Below, in pieces: positions 11,082 through 26,000 of a DNA stretch of 64,000 nucleotides (position 1 is the first letter of the stretch; every line of letters begins with the position of its first letter). Position numbers and translations under genes: made by a program. Origin of the DNA: Lycorma delicatula (taxonomy: Eukaryota; Arthropoda; Insecta; Hemiptera; Fulgoridae). Under the pieces are notes generated by a model. The model was given only the letters and a program-made list of their open reading frames with translations, was not told the origin of the DNA and did no database searches. The stretch is from contig NC_134456.1 of assembly GCF_047948215.1 (NCBI RefSeq), forward strand, positions 196,118,034-196,182,033. Direction: 5' to 3'.

Positions 11082-14000
11082 GTTAGTATTTTAACTGGAA
11101 ATATTAGTGTTTTTGAATGTTTTAGTACTATAAATTATGTCAATAAATTTAAAAAATAACTTTCAACTTATAGATTTGTGTAGATTACTTATTTGATACC
11201 TCAGTTAGCTGGCAGGTATATTAGCTATTGATTCTAAATTTGCTTTGAAAACTGAAAACCAATCCTTAGTTCTTTTGATAAATATATGATAGCTTTAAAA
11301 ACACATAAGACAAATTTTGGAAGTAATAGCATGTGGTGGTTTTAATTTTTCATGAGGGTCCAATCTCAGCAATGGTCGACCTGAAACTGTACAAGACTAC
11401 ACTTCATTTCAATTTATAGGATGATTCTCATTCATCCTCTGGAGTAATATCTTACAGTGGTTTCAGAAGCTACAGATAAAGAGAGGTGTACAAGGAAGTC
11501 ATATGGTGTCCATATCATTATTTGTTTCAAGTAATTTCTAAAATCCTTGTTTAGTTTTGTTGATCAAGTTCATCTCAAATTAGCAGGATTTTAAGCATGT
11601 TTGGCTTTTATCAAATTTCAATGGGACAGTTTAAGTGCCTGAAACAATACATTAAAATATAAATTATTTTTATTTCTCTTTGTCTATTGCTGCTGTTTTT
11701 TAATTAATCAAATTCTATAATTTCATATAAATTTTGATGAAATTATAGAATACTGACTTAATAAATTAGACTAATTTGTCATTTATAAATCTGCTAGTAT
11801 TATTAATGAGATTGACAAACTTTTATAAAAATATTTCAGATTTGCATGGTTCTTATTATTACTATTTGGTGCACTTGGATTATCAAAACAGCTCCTGGAG
11901 TCATGGAATCAATTCAATAATGGTCCAGTTCAAGTGATTGTCCAGAATCCAAGGTTTGATTTAAAGTATATTGACTTTCCAGCAGTTACCGTTTGCAGTT
12001 TAAACAAAGTCAATGCAATCAAAGCTAACATCGTGTTTGATAGGTCATTATAATTTTAAGTCAACATTTATCTTAAATCAACTTTTTATTAAAGAAGGAA
12101 CTTATAATTGTAATAAAAATATAAATGTAATAGTTTTGATCAATGCAGACTTGTAGGAATATTATTTTCATGGAGGAAAGGAAAATCTTTATAAATAGAA
12201 TATGTCATTTTGGATTATTGTAGAAAATTATTCATTCTTGAATGTTAGCTTCAGAATAGCAATATCAGCCTCAATTGTGTACTTACTGAACTTATCTGAA
12301 TAATGTTAACACTGTTGTAAGTACAAGTCAATAAAGCCATATTTTATGCCGATTTAATATTTACATATTCCTGAATAATTTATTATGATATCGAGTATGA
12401 CAGATAAATGGCCATTTGTGGAATTGGCTCTCAGTATTCTTTTGCATCATACGTATAAATATATTTATATATTCACAGAGTTTTCATATATTCATATATA
12501 TATATATATATATATCACATATATAGTTTAAACAGGGTTCACCGAGCGTCTGCTACTTGTGAATATATATATATATATTAAAAGCCTCTTAAAGTCTCTA
12601 TATATTAAAGTCTCTTAAAGCCTCTCTCACTCTAAAGTCAACTTCACCTTCACGAGTAGCAGATGCTCGGTGCACCCTGTTTATACTAATGAAGCTATGA
12701 TGACTGAACGACTTCTGGTATAAGGAGTCCTCCCTTACCAAGTGTCAACAGTCTGACAAAGGTGGATGAGCAGGTAAGGATGAGGTAACCCCTTGTCCCA
12801 GGGATGAGAAATTGTCTCTAAAGGTGGAGGAACCAGTAACATGGTCAATGGCAGGGGGATGCCGAAGGAAACAGAAAACCACTACATAAATTATCCTGTA
12901 TAGGATTCCCAAAGTACTAATATGGTTGTGTCCAATTCAAAATTTTCCGAAGCTTCAATTCCCCCATTCGGATCTCCGCAGGGCAATGTCCAAGCTAATA
13001 TCGTGTATGATAGGTCATTATAATTTTAAGTCAACATCTATCTTAAATCAACTTTTTATTAAAGAAGGAACTTATAATTGTAATAAAAAATATAAATGTA
13101 ATAGTTATTGATCAATGCAGACTTATAGGAATATTATTTTCATGAAGGAAAGCAAATGCAAATGCAAAGAGTAGACATCAGAAGGAACTTTTTAGAATAG
13201 GAACATGGAATGTAAGGACACTTTTAAAAGCTAGGAAGTTAGAGGAAGTTAAGATGGTGATGAGGAAATCAGAAATGGACATTTGCAACACTAGGTGGGC
13301 AGGAAACTGAGATTTTCGGTCTGAAGATTTCAGAATTATTCACAGGTCAGGAAGAGATGGAGTTGCACTAGTTTTAAGAGGGAAATGATAGAACAACGTT
13401 TTGAACACATACCAGCGTAGTGACAGAGTAATCATGGTTACAATTAAAGCCTAACCTGTTAATTTGTGTGTTATCGTAGTCTACTTACCTACAACTAATA
13501 GTAAGGACAAAGAAGTTGAGGAAATATATGAACAGATAGATGATTTAATGAAGTTTGTTAAAGACAAAGATAATCTAATTATAGTCAGTGATTTCAACGC
13601 ATCAGTCGGTGAAAACACTAAACGAAAATGGATGGGCAAATTTGGATTAAGAAAAATGAATGCCAAAAGTGAAAGACTGCTAGATTTCTGTGAACAGTAT
13701 GGAATGAATGTCACTAACAGATGCTTTGAAATGTTCAAGAGAAGAAGGTATACTTGGACAATGCCAAAAGATGACAGGAGATACCAGATAGAATATATTC
13801 TGGTTAAGGATAAGTATAAATACAAAATAAAGTCTAGTCATTCGTACCTTGCATATGACGTAGATAGTGATCATGTCCTTGTAATAGCAAAGTGTGATAT
13901 TAGATTTCAGAAATACAAAACAGCTAGCCAGCATAAATGGTATGTAGGAAAACTCAAGAAAGAGTTAAGGAGCTGAAAATAATGACAGATGAGTTGATCA

Positions 14001-17000
14001 GCAGAGAAGAAGGATGGGAAGGAATGAAAGAAACCATAACAGTAACGTCTAAGGAAATAATAGGGCTAAACAAGTTAGAACCAAAGAAACCATGGATGGC
14101 CAAAAAAATAGAAAAATGACAGTGCCGGATTTACCTTGGACGAGACCCCAAGCAAATCGATATTTTTGAGGCCCCCCTTTCCCCTATGAGGCCCCCCCCT
14201 GGAAGTTCCAGTTGCCTATTATCCTACAAAAATTCATTTGATAAACATATAGGTTATGATAACAGAAATAATCAGACACAACCTGATACATTTTTTAATG
14301 AATCTTATTGACCTTAATTTTTCGTTTGAATTTTTAAATAGTATGATTCGAATACATACCTTGTATCTTTGACTCAAGCAACGAAACAAGATGCTTCAAG
14401 AATCTCTGCCGGTTTAGACGAAGATGAACAAAACGTTTGACCAAGGCGCCATCTTTTTGTTACACATGGAAATGAAGCGCGGGAAAAAATGGTTTGCATG
14501 ACAAACCAATTTTAAATACTGTCGTTATAATCTATGCTATAAATATAAATGAAGCTTTTACATAATTGAAGATAGCAATTACAATTATACATAAGTTATA
14601 AAAGTAATACATAAAGTATTATAAATATGTTCTTTATTTTTTGTTAATTTTACTTTCATTTTTCAAAATTTTTTACTTCGAGGCCCCTGTCAAAGTGAGT
14701 CCTCAAGCAGCTGCTTGCTTTGCTTTGCGGTAAATCCGTCACTGAAAAATGGATGACCTCATCAAAGACTGAAAGAAGTTAAGAGGAAAAGACCTGGAGA
14801 AGTACAAAAGGATAAAGAACATGATTAATCAAAAATGCAGACTGGAAAAAGAAAGGTGGATGCAAGACAGAAATGAGTAGATTCAAAAAAAGGAAAAACT
14901 GACAGAGCTTACTCAAGTATTAAGTCAATGATGATAAAATCGAGAACGAAAACAAATATGGTAAGGAATAAAAATTGGGATCTTCTCTTTGATTTAGATT
15001 ATGTAGGTGACATGTGGAAAAAATATATTGAGAAGCTATATGAAGGAAAGGATATTGTTAACAGTAGGGAATACCTGGAAGATGAAAATAGGGTGGATAA
15101 AGACATGATGGGACCGCCTGTATCTAAGAAAGAATTTGTCAATGCCTTGAATAACCTGAATAATGATAAAGCGACAGGCACAGATAACATCCCAGCAGAA
15201 AAATTAAAAGAATTAGAAGAGTCAACAAATAAGTGTTTGTATAGGATTATTAAACGTTGCTATGAAGAGGGAACGATACCACCACTAGATTATATGAATA
15301 GCAAAACTGTAATAATTCCTAAGAAGGGAAATGTGATGGATTGCACCAATTGCAGAACAATCTCTTTGTTATCCCACACTTCAAAGATAATGCTAAACAT
15401 TGTTAAAAGCCGAATAAAAGGAAAAATTGAAGCAAATTTGGGAGAATACCAGTTTGGTTTCAAATCTGGTAAGGGAATTAGAGAAGCGATAACACTAAGA
15501 GTGTTATTAGAGAAAAGAACTGGGCTTAATAGGAAGATCTTTTTGACTTTTATAGACTTAGAAAAAGGCTTTGACAAGGTGTATTGGGAATTGCTGTTTC
15601 AAAAAATGAGGGAAATAGAGCTCGATTGGAGGGATAGAAGATTAATCTTCTTATAAGTAATTAAGAGTAGAAGGGATAGGCACAAATGTTCAATATGCTT
15701 GTGCTTTCAGAGGTAGGATATCTAGATGATAAGCCATTCTGTTTCATTTTTGAAAATACCTTCTTCAATCAGAGTTACAGCAGTCCACAAAACTGTAAGT
15801 ATCCTTCATAGAAAAAAATCCTCCAGAAGAAAAAATTACATCTGGTTAATGCCAATAATTGAAGCAAATAACTCATACTCATAATAGCTCCACCATCATT
15901 GTAACCTGTTTGTCCTAACCAAAGTTGTGGCAAATTTTCATTGACTTACCATTGGCACTCAACTGTGGTAAGGGTGAAAATATCTGTTTTGTAGACAAAT
16001 GTAATACGAAGGTAATTTTTTTCAAGGTCCGATCGGTCGCGAAATAAAAACCGCGCAAAAATAGGATGAACCTTTGTGCATATGTGTTGCGCAGAGTCTA
16101 GAGACTCTGCGCAACACATATGCACAAAAATATGGCCTTCAATCACCCACGTCACTTCGTTTAGTTCTGAACACGCAGCTAGCACGTAAACATGTCTACA
16201 ACAATAGCATCTCCCGCCAAGTGTGAAGTGCGTGCGGTAATTCGATTTCTTCAGGCTGAGAGGTGTAATGCAGCTGAAATTCATCGACGAATAAGTAATA
16301 TGTACGGTGAAACTTCAATGAGTGAAAGCAAAATGCGATAATGGTGCAGGAATTTTAAAGCAGGACATACAGATATTCATGATGCAGGCGGTGAGGGAAG
16401 GAAGCGAGCGTCAACCGATGATCTCGTTGAGCGAGTGGATGAGGCAATTCGAGAAAATCGTTCAAAATTTCTGTATTGTGTGATCGTTTCCTGAAATTTC
16501 AAGGTCAGCTCTCTACACTATTGTGAGTGAGTACCGCAAACTGTGTGCGTAGAAACATGACTGAAAACACAGGCGGCTTCGTTTTATGACGAGGGTATTA
16601 AAAATTGGTACTACGCAACGACAAATGTCTAAATCGTAGTGGCGACTATGAGGAGAAATAGCGTAACTATGTAAGTACTTGTTACAAATAAAAGTTTTTT
16701 TATTTTCACTGTGGTTTTAAATTCGTGACCTTGAAAAAAATAACCCTCGTATATATGTCTTCATTAAGCTGCAATGAATATTTCAATATTAAATAAATAA
16801 ATATTTAGCTGCCAATTTTCCAGTGTTTTCACTGTGTTTGCAAACTCTGAAAAGAAAAGTGGCTTGTATATATGGCTTTTGAAAGAGAGCAAAACAGATT
16901 CATTGTACATGTTTACTAACCATGTAGGAACTTCTGTTTTTTCATATTTGTACATAGAGGCTATTCACAGTCTCATACTCATGAAACGTTGTCACATCCT

Positions 17001-20000
17001 CAGAAATATGTTATTTTGAAAAGTCATTAACTTAAAATTTTCCAGCATTTTACTCCAAAAATAAAGATAAATTCTCGCTGAGCCTACATCAGCTGAAACT
17101 TGTAGGAATTAATCTTCAATCTAACTAAGAATTAACCAAACTGTTGTTCTTGAGATTGGGAACTTGGACATGTGGAAACTGCATGTAGACATCTGTCTAA
17201 CATGATTCATTTTCTCTTAACCTACCAGGTCTAGCAGTAAACTTGTCATAAATCAGCTGATTTTGAAGTTAAGAGTTTTAAGGTAAAAATCCTAATAAAG
17301 GCAGTTGCTTTAATACAGGTTTGGATACTAAGTCATAGATACCAATGTTGTTTGGTGGTTTCATTTGAATTAACCACATGTCTCAGGAATGGTCAGCCTG
17401 AGTCTGTTCATTCACACAGTTCTTAATGAGTTAACTTTAATTGTTGATCCAACTATAACAAAAACTTTCTCTTCATTTGTTCCAGAATGCCTGTCTGAGG
17501 AACAGAACACAGAGACAGCCTTCCTAAAATTTTTCATACTGTTTCATGTTATTCATGTGCATGAGTACAACAATACCCAATTTCTTTCTGGAAGTATGTT
17601 TAAAATTATCCCTGCATTGTCACAACAGGTGTGATTTTTAACAAACTTCAACAAACAGAATATTTTCTCACATTGACTTAGTGCTGTTTTTTCTACTATT
17701 GCTGTCTACCAGAAGTTCATGGTAATTATCTGCATGTGATTTCCTCAACAATCGCTCCACAATTTGAGAAGTTTACCTTCGTTTTAACCCAATATAATCA
17801 AATACTTGTTTTTTTAATTTGTAAATGGTATTATTTAAACTATTTCATGTGCTTTGAATAACCTTGTATCTATATTCCAGTTTTGTTTCTCTTACAGATT
17901 TTACCTTTTTCACAATAATTTCTATAAAATAATTATGATTTAAATGTAATAACAGTAAAATTTCCATTATTCAGTTCAATGTTGGTTTATTTATTTATTG
18001 TGAAGCAAATTTGTCATAAATATTATGTGATTGCTCCTCATACAAGTATTAATTAGGTTTAATACTGAACTAATTCAGTTACATTATCATAAAAATATTT
18101 TATTATATTTTAATATCCATACATTTTACTTCCACGAAATCAGCTTTGTCTATGTCTTTGATGTAAAATTAAACTTAAACTTTTGTCACAACAGACTGAA
18201 CCCAATTTTATAATAAAATGCTGTTAATAACTTCAAAACATTTCTAGTTATATTAATGACTATTCAGTAACTGGTGCTGAAGTTCACTGAAGTTTGAACG
18301 ACATAATGCAGCCTTCAGAACAAAACAAATTATTACATATAAAATGTAAACATCAAACAAACAAAGCCTCTGGAGTATTTAAACTGATCTGTTCCGAATG
18401 TGAAATATTCTACAAGAGTCAAATGGGATATAACTACAGACAAAAATACAAAGAAATCCCCCTCAATCAATCTCATTGTAATGAAGGGTTTAAAAGCCTT
18501 TTGGTTAGTCATTAATAACTTTATATTTTAAAATTATTATCAGCAATGAAGATTATAAATTTCATTATTAACAATTCCAATATCTTTCTATATTACTTAT
18601 TCAGAGATGCTCTAATTCAAATAACTTTTGCCATCTCAATAGCAGTTTTATTTCCATAGATGTACTATTTAATTTTATATTAAAATATTTTGGAATCATT
18701 CCATCTTTTAAAAATTTTTTATTGAGTTTCATATTCAAGTTAATGTTTAGTCATTTGTATAGATATTATTTTTATTATTAGATATCATTAATTATATATT
18801 ATAATTAAATAATGTATGTTATTATTATTGTTCTATTAAATATTGTTTACAAAAAAATGATTTCTAGTAATAATAATATCCAAGATATCTGCTTAATTTC
18901 TATTAAAACTAAATGAAACGTAAAATATTCTTTTAATCTTATAATTAATGAGAAATGTTTTATCATATACATAATATATTAGTTATATTATCCAGCATTT
19001 TTTAATTATTATATTTTTGTTCATTCTTTCAGAATGTTTGGAAACAGTTCTGATGAAGAAACAAGAAAAGCATTTTTGAGATCTTTAATGGCATTGTCTC
19101 TTATGCGTTACCCATATTACAACCATCCAGTATCTTTTCATCAATCTGTAAATTTTTCATGGCTTTATGAATTTAAAAATGAGGATATTGTGGAAATCAT
19201 GAAAGAGGTTTAAGCGATATCTTTATATATAATATGAATACTAGTATTTTATATAACTACTTTAAAGTTGGCAGCATTTATTACTGTTTCTCATGACAAA
19301 ATAAAAAGGTATCGTGCTTTAATTCTAGCTTGCTGTACCGCAATGCTAATAAAAATATAGCCGAGTTAAAGAAGAGCGTGTTAGGTTTATTTTTAAGAGA
19401 ATTGAAATAAATGTGACTGAACAAGTATTAAATTTATAATTTGCATTTATTCTTTATTTCTGGATTTGTATTATTCTTCAATACTTGTAGCCTCCTAGTT
19501 TCATTTCTAAGAGCTTGTTTATCTTCAAGTGTTATGGGAAAAACCTTATTCTGTAATTCTTAATGTTTTCCTAGGAACTTATTTAAACTATATGGACTCA
19601 GCCATCAACCATATTTCTAAAAAAGTTATTTTTTTTACAAAAAAATACTTTAAAAAAAAAATAAAAGCTAATGGTTAAATCTTTACTACAATGTATGACA
19701 GCATGATGGATTATAAACATTTTTTTTCATATTTTGATATAAAGTACTTTTTATTATAATCTGTAAAGTCTACTTGAAATGTCTGACTTGCAAAAGAATG
19801 AGAATTACACTGTTAGCATTTCAGTATCTACCTCATTTAATTTTTTTTTTGATAAGTTGTTAACAGACTGGTTTGGTGTTTGGTTTGGCTGTTTTTCATT
19901 CCTATTTATTCAATGATAATTTTTTTATCAACATACAACCAATATCCTATACTCTCAAGTATCGATTTCATACAGTCCTCTTGTCTTACATGTTTTTAAC

Positions 20001-23000
20001 TGGTACACTTCTTTCTAGAACCAGATTTCCTAACTCTGATCATATCAGTATAGTTGCTAAGAGTGGATTACAGAAAGCTGTAAAATTATGAGGTGAAAAA
20101 GCTGAAAAGGCAAAAGCTTCCTTGGAAGAGGTAATAAGGTGGATAAAAATAGATACAAATGTAAAAATATCTGATAACCTCTATAAATGGGGTAGAAGTG
20201 GTTAAATGAATAGTGTTTGTTGTTTAAGGGCTACAAAAGTCATACATTATAAGAGATATAAGCATATTATTTTAATTAAAATTTGTTGTTTAAAATGATT
20301 TGAATGAAAGGGAAAATTCACTTGATATGAATGAAAATAAAGTATTAAAATCTATTTAATTCTAGGTTTTAATAAATAACACAACACCCTGAATTATAAA
20401 CATCCATTTAGAGTATGGTAATTAGTATTTCGGCACCTTCATTGACCAGTGAAGATAAGTTGATCAACTTGGCTAAAATGAGTAATACTGGCTTGAACTC
20501 TGCAGTGTACAATTCAATTTTTTTTTATTTTAAGTTCATTTTCATTTGTTCATAAATCATGAACAAATATTTTCATAAACAACAAGAATAAAACCATTAC
20601 AAAACTGTAGATATAATGTACATCATTGATGATTATGCTGTTGACTAGTTAACAAAATCAATGGAAAATCTATGTTGTTTACTGTCACTTTTTTATTTAC
20701 ATATTAAATTACAAATTGTAATTAAATTTTTTATTGTTTTATGAAGGTTAACCCAACAATTTCAGAAATGTTTAACAAATGCTTCTGGAGAGGGTCCGGT
20801 TATGACTGCAATGATATGTTTCAACCTCAAGTAACAGAGGAAGGATTTTGCTACTCATTCAATAGTAAAACAGCTGAATTTCATAACATGTAAGTATTAG
20901 AAATCAGGAGTCTGACTTTTTACTTCTGTGGAATGTATTAATCTGTTTTGTGGTAAAATACTGAAAGCATGTTTGCTTTCTGCATAAGGAAGTAAAGAGG
21001 GTCTTTTTGTATAAAAAAAAGGGTGGAAAGTGTAATTAAAATTTTCTTTAAGTAATATTTGATGCACTTATTAAGTAGTTGTCCACTTTTTCTGTGGTAT
21101 GTACCGCAAATCAATTTCTAAGCATAGATTATTTTTACTTATATTTAATATTTGAATTTTTATTTACTTATGATTATTTTTTTCATTTTATTAATAAAAG
21201 AAAGGGATTGTTAGTTAATATTTAGCAGTAAAAAAAGTATCTTTTTATTTAGCGGGAGAGAGTTGTTGGAATGTATCTGGCCGGCTCCTCATGTGTCACC
21301 TCTGCATCAATAGCAGCAGAGGTGACCACTAACACAACCTCACACAAACACACACAAGACTAAACAAAGAAGACGGGTCCCCAAGCCAACATCCTGTTAT
21401 CATACAGCTAGCGTTATATTTCAATTAAAAACGATTAAATTCTATATCTACTCGCTCCTTAAGCCTTTAAAAAAAAAAAAAAAAAATGTTCAGAAAATAT
21501 TCTCTACACACTAATATTTCTTTCCTTAAAATATTTCTGTAGAATACTTAATATTCCCCAAGAGTTCAGGGGCAAAGACTCCTGGCTACACGGTCGGACG
21601 AGTGAAGTGAGCCCTGACAGACTTGTTTTAATAAATCACTCTCCATAAAAAAAGATGGTGCATGGGTTTGTTTGTCTGTTTGTTGTGTGCTCACATTTTT
21701 ATTTTAGCTGCTACTGGAGCAGAGTGGATTAATGGTGGTGCACCAGGCACAAATTATTAATTTCAAATGATTTATATTTCTCGTAGGCCTGCCTGCCTTT
21801 TTTTCTAATTTTAATTAAAATCGTTGGTAATAATTATTTTAATTACATCATTGTAATTTGTGTTTTTATTTACAATCAATCAAATTTGTTTACTTATTTA
21901 TAAATACTTATTTAATATTTTTTAGCTAGCTTACTAATTAAATTTTATACAAAACGGTAAAAACATAATACAAGACATGAAGCATGAATACTCAAGTAAT
22001 TTTTATTTAATCTGGCAACTATTAGCATATGGCCCAATTATAATTATTAATGAAAGATGAATGTAGTAATTGTGTCATAACAATAAAAATATTTGTTGCT
22101 AAGTTTGATATTTGTAATGTGGTTGGTTTACTCCGGACCATTTAAATGTGATCAAGCCACCAAATTCTTATTACAAAATAAAGATAAATATTAGACAAAA
22201 TTAAGACAATCCACCAATATTTTATTCTTTTGGAATCATTTTCAAAAAGAGGTTTACAAATCATTTAAACTTACAAGAACAAGTTTGAAACAGCAGATAT
22301 TCTTATGTAACTAAACTGATTAGATGGTTTGAAACTGGTACAACACATCTAAACATACACTATGACAATATATAAAAATAATTCAGAAATACAGAAAATC
22401 AGGTAATGGAAATGGAAAAGATTATTAAATTATTATAAACATAAATGTAGTAAATACAAAACAACTTTCATGAACTTTGTAAACAAATAAGCACACCAAC
22501 ACACACACACACATGCACAACCCCCACACACACATATCTACTATATTGTTAAGAAGTTTCTACTATACTTTATTGGTGAGTTCCTCTGATCAAAATAGTT
22601 TTAAAATTCCATATAAACATAAGTCTTGGCTTAATTTTTGAGTTACAGCTATTGAAAGATTCCACTAGATTTCAGCTCTAAGGGTCAAATAATGGTGTAT
22701 TAAAACTTTATGATAATATAGATTATTAAGCAAAATTATTTTATTAGCTATTTTCTGTCTTTATTTATCAAATTGTTTTTATGCAAAACCTATTTTTAAA
22801 TCTTAGGTCAAATTCAACATCAACTTTTAAAAAAAAAAATGGTGAATTTGAAACATTAAGAAATAATGCTGCAGGAAAGACAACTGGTGTGGAAATTTTT
22901 ATGTTGACTCCACCAGAGGAACATCGCCTTCCATATGATACATTTCGTCCTGCTGGATATTCTGTGAGTAAATGAATACAAAGAAAATAACTATAGTTTA

Positions 23001-26000
23001 AATAAGTTTATCTTCTTATAGGGAGAAAGTAATTTCTCTCTTTCTAGTTTCTCTTGTTTCCATATTCACCTTTAATCTAAGTTACAATTGTTTTATACAC
23101 ATTTAAATTTTGACTAATACACTTTTAAAACATAAAATAATTTATTTCAAATTTGTTAGCAGTATCTTTATTAAATTTTTGGTTGAGCAAGGATTGATTG
23201 ATTCAGGATAGAAATAAATTTATTAATTTTAGTATATTATGAAAAATAAGTAACTGAAATGTATGTCAGTTAAGTGAAGTGAAATCAACCTTTAGTGACA
23301 GTAAGAAGATATTAAACAATTCTTGTACCTATTGGTTAATCAAAAGCTTTTCCTTGTGTAGGTGAGCTATGTTAACCAAAGCAATATCATTTCTGTGCTA
23401 AATAATTAACTTTTAAAATACAAACTGTACAAAATTTAAGCTTAATGTTCATTTTTTACTAATATAAAATTATTTACAGTGAATTTTATGGTCATCCTTA
23501 GTGAAAATAGATCAACTGCCACTAATCTGGAGGTCTTGCTGCCTTGCTGACTACACTCTAGCTGCCTTTGGGATCACTGACCATTTGCCCTTTAGCAGCT
23601 ACGCAGTAGCGATAATTAACTGCACACAGGATACATGTGGATTAGTGTTGTAAAAAAAAATTTTACACTATATTTTCAACTAAAATTAAAATTACTGAGG
23701 CTTGTTTCTGACTCATAAAGACACACATTAAGGATATGGACAAAAAGTATATAAGATCTAATATTATATTAAATTTCATTTAAATAAAATAAGTAAATAA
23801 AACTTATTTCCTTATTTCTGAATTACAATAGAGTAAGATATCATACATATATAGAAAATTAATACCTGCTAAGGAAAATCCTCCCACAGGTATGAGCTGT
23901 TATATTTTCAGCAGAAATGAAAAAAGAAGACAATTATAGATGTCTTAAAATTATAATAACATATTGCATATAGGTAGTAGAAAATAACATTAAAATTATC
24001 TTTCAGCCAAAAAACTACAGCATTAATTTTGGTTTAATAATAAAATTATATTTTTAACATAAAAAATATATACTTATTAATACATTATATATAGAGCATA
24101 CCTGATAACTAAGTTACATCAAAATAGATTTTATAGAACCAAAGACTACCAAAATTTTAATTAAATAGAAAAATTAAAAACGCCAGTAGACATAATCCAT
24201 CCATCCATACTTTTGTGACCTTCTTGGTAAGATTCCTGTATATAAAATGATGTGCAATGTAAATGATTGATTTTTCCAAGATATACTTAAATTGTCCTCT
24301 ACGTACATTTAAGTCAGTATCAATATTTACAAAAGTATTAGATAATGTTCATAGACTGTAATATGGATCATGATGGATAAATGTATATTTATTTTTATTT
24401 ATACATAACTGTTGGTTCTTAACATACAATAGCCTGATAGTTATACATGGAATTCTTGAAACAGCTGTTTAGTAGAGTAAAGCCCACCTTATGCCTTTAT
24501 GAAATATATTAATACTGACTGAACATATGCAAAGTAAATTAACCTGTATGATCTGGTGTCTTTTAATTTGTTTATTTTATTGAATTTAAATGTTAAGTAT
24601 TTAAGCGTACACAAAGATTATATGATGATTCCATCTTAAGTATGAGTCGATTTTAACACCTAGATATTTTACCTATGGGACTTTCTCTAATTTTGGGCAC
24701 TGACATGATGAAGTTGCTAGTGAATCACAATCTAATAAGTGCACAATTAAATTAGTAAGACTAGTCAGTTGATCATGGTCTGGTAGGGGAAAAGGTTATA
24801 AATATACCTTTCTTAGTATTTTTTGGGACCACCAATTAGGTATTGCTTCAGAGGATGAGATGGAATGACAATTTTTTAGCGTGTGAAAATGCCATGCCTG
24901 ATCAGGATTTGAACCCAGAATCTCTGGATTAGAAAGGCCGAGATGCTATCACTTATACCACAGAGGTCAGCACTTTTCTTGGTATTAAGTGTTAATATAT
25001 GCTTTGTGAACCAAGATTTAATAGTGCCAAGGTCCAGTTCAGTTAATTTTTTAACTTCATCCCAGGATGGACCTGTGAAAATTAATGCTGTCTTATCAGT
25101 GAAGGAAATAATCTCATAACCATTTGTATTTAATTTCAATAAATCATTAATATATATTAAAAATAGTATAAGAGATAGGACAGTTCCCTGGGGCTGATGA
25201 TATTCAGAAATGTTTTCCATATTGATTTTGCTGTTCCTGGTAAGAAATTATGATCTATTTTTTTTTCAGCTAAGAAGTATGCCATGAATATCCAGTTAAT
25301 CCATTTTCCTTAGAAGTCTAGAATGTGGGATGGTATCAAAGGTCTTGGCCAAATCCAGGAAATCTGCCAGAGTCTTTATTTAATGATTAAAAGTTTTTGT
25401 GATATCTATTAAATGAGTAATATCATCTTGGGTGCTTTTTTTTCCCTGGAAGCCATATTAATTTGTATGAAATACAATGTGTTTATTTAAATAGTTAATT
25501 AGTCATTATTTGATTACTTTTTCCATGATTTTAGAAAAGTTGTGTAATAAGCCCATTATTTCTATTAATTATTATTAAAATAGGTTTTGCTATGTAGGGT
25601 GAAGATTTTTTTTTAATACAGGTGTTACTTATTCTGTTGATATCAGGTGCTGAGTTGTTTTTGAAAGATTTGATTGTACTCATACTTTCATTTTCATTAG
25701 TTGTTAGGAACAACAAGTGAGAGGATGATAGTGCCAAATCCAGATATTTATGAAGATCTAAGATATTAATTTTTTCATTTATTAACTTTTCTGCATATAT
25801 TTTACATATTTCTGTTAAATGTTTGTTAAAGGTATCTGGATCTATTTCAGGGGATGCATCGTTGCATTTAATGTCCAAAAGTTCATTTCAACATTCCCAT
25901 GTTTTTTTACTACTACCCTTAGATTGAAAATCTTTTTATTATAGTATTCATATTCGTTTTAGAAGTTTATTAAGAAGGTTTCTATATTTTTTCTATTCAG

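Noticed and set aside
13481..13934. Minus-strand open frames of 114 and 84 codons
   Set aside because: Antisense shadows of the LINE endonuclease coding strand.
15946..16284. 112-codon minus-strand open frame
   Set aside because: Antisense shadow of the mariner leader and transposase N-terminus; includes the hairpin.
24890..24970. Possible tRNA gene (strong B box)
   Set aside because: The stem pairs expected of a tRNA are not maintained and it lies in a SINE bounded by target duplications.
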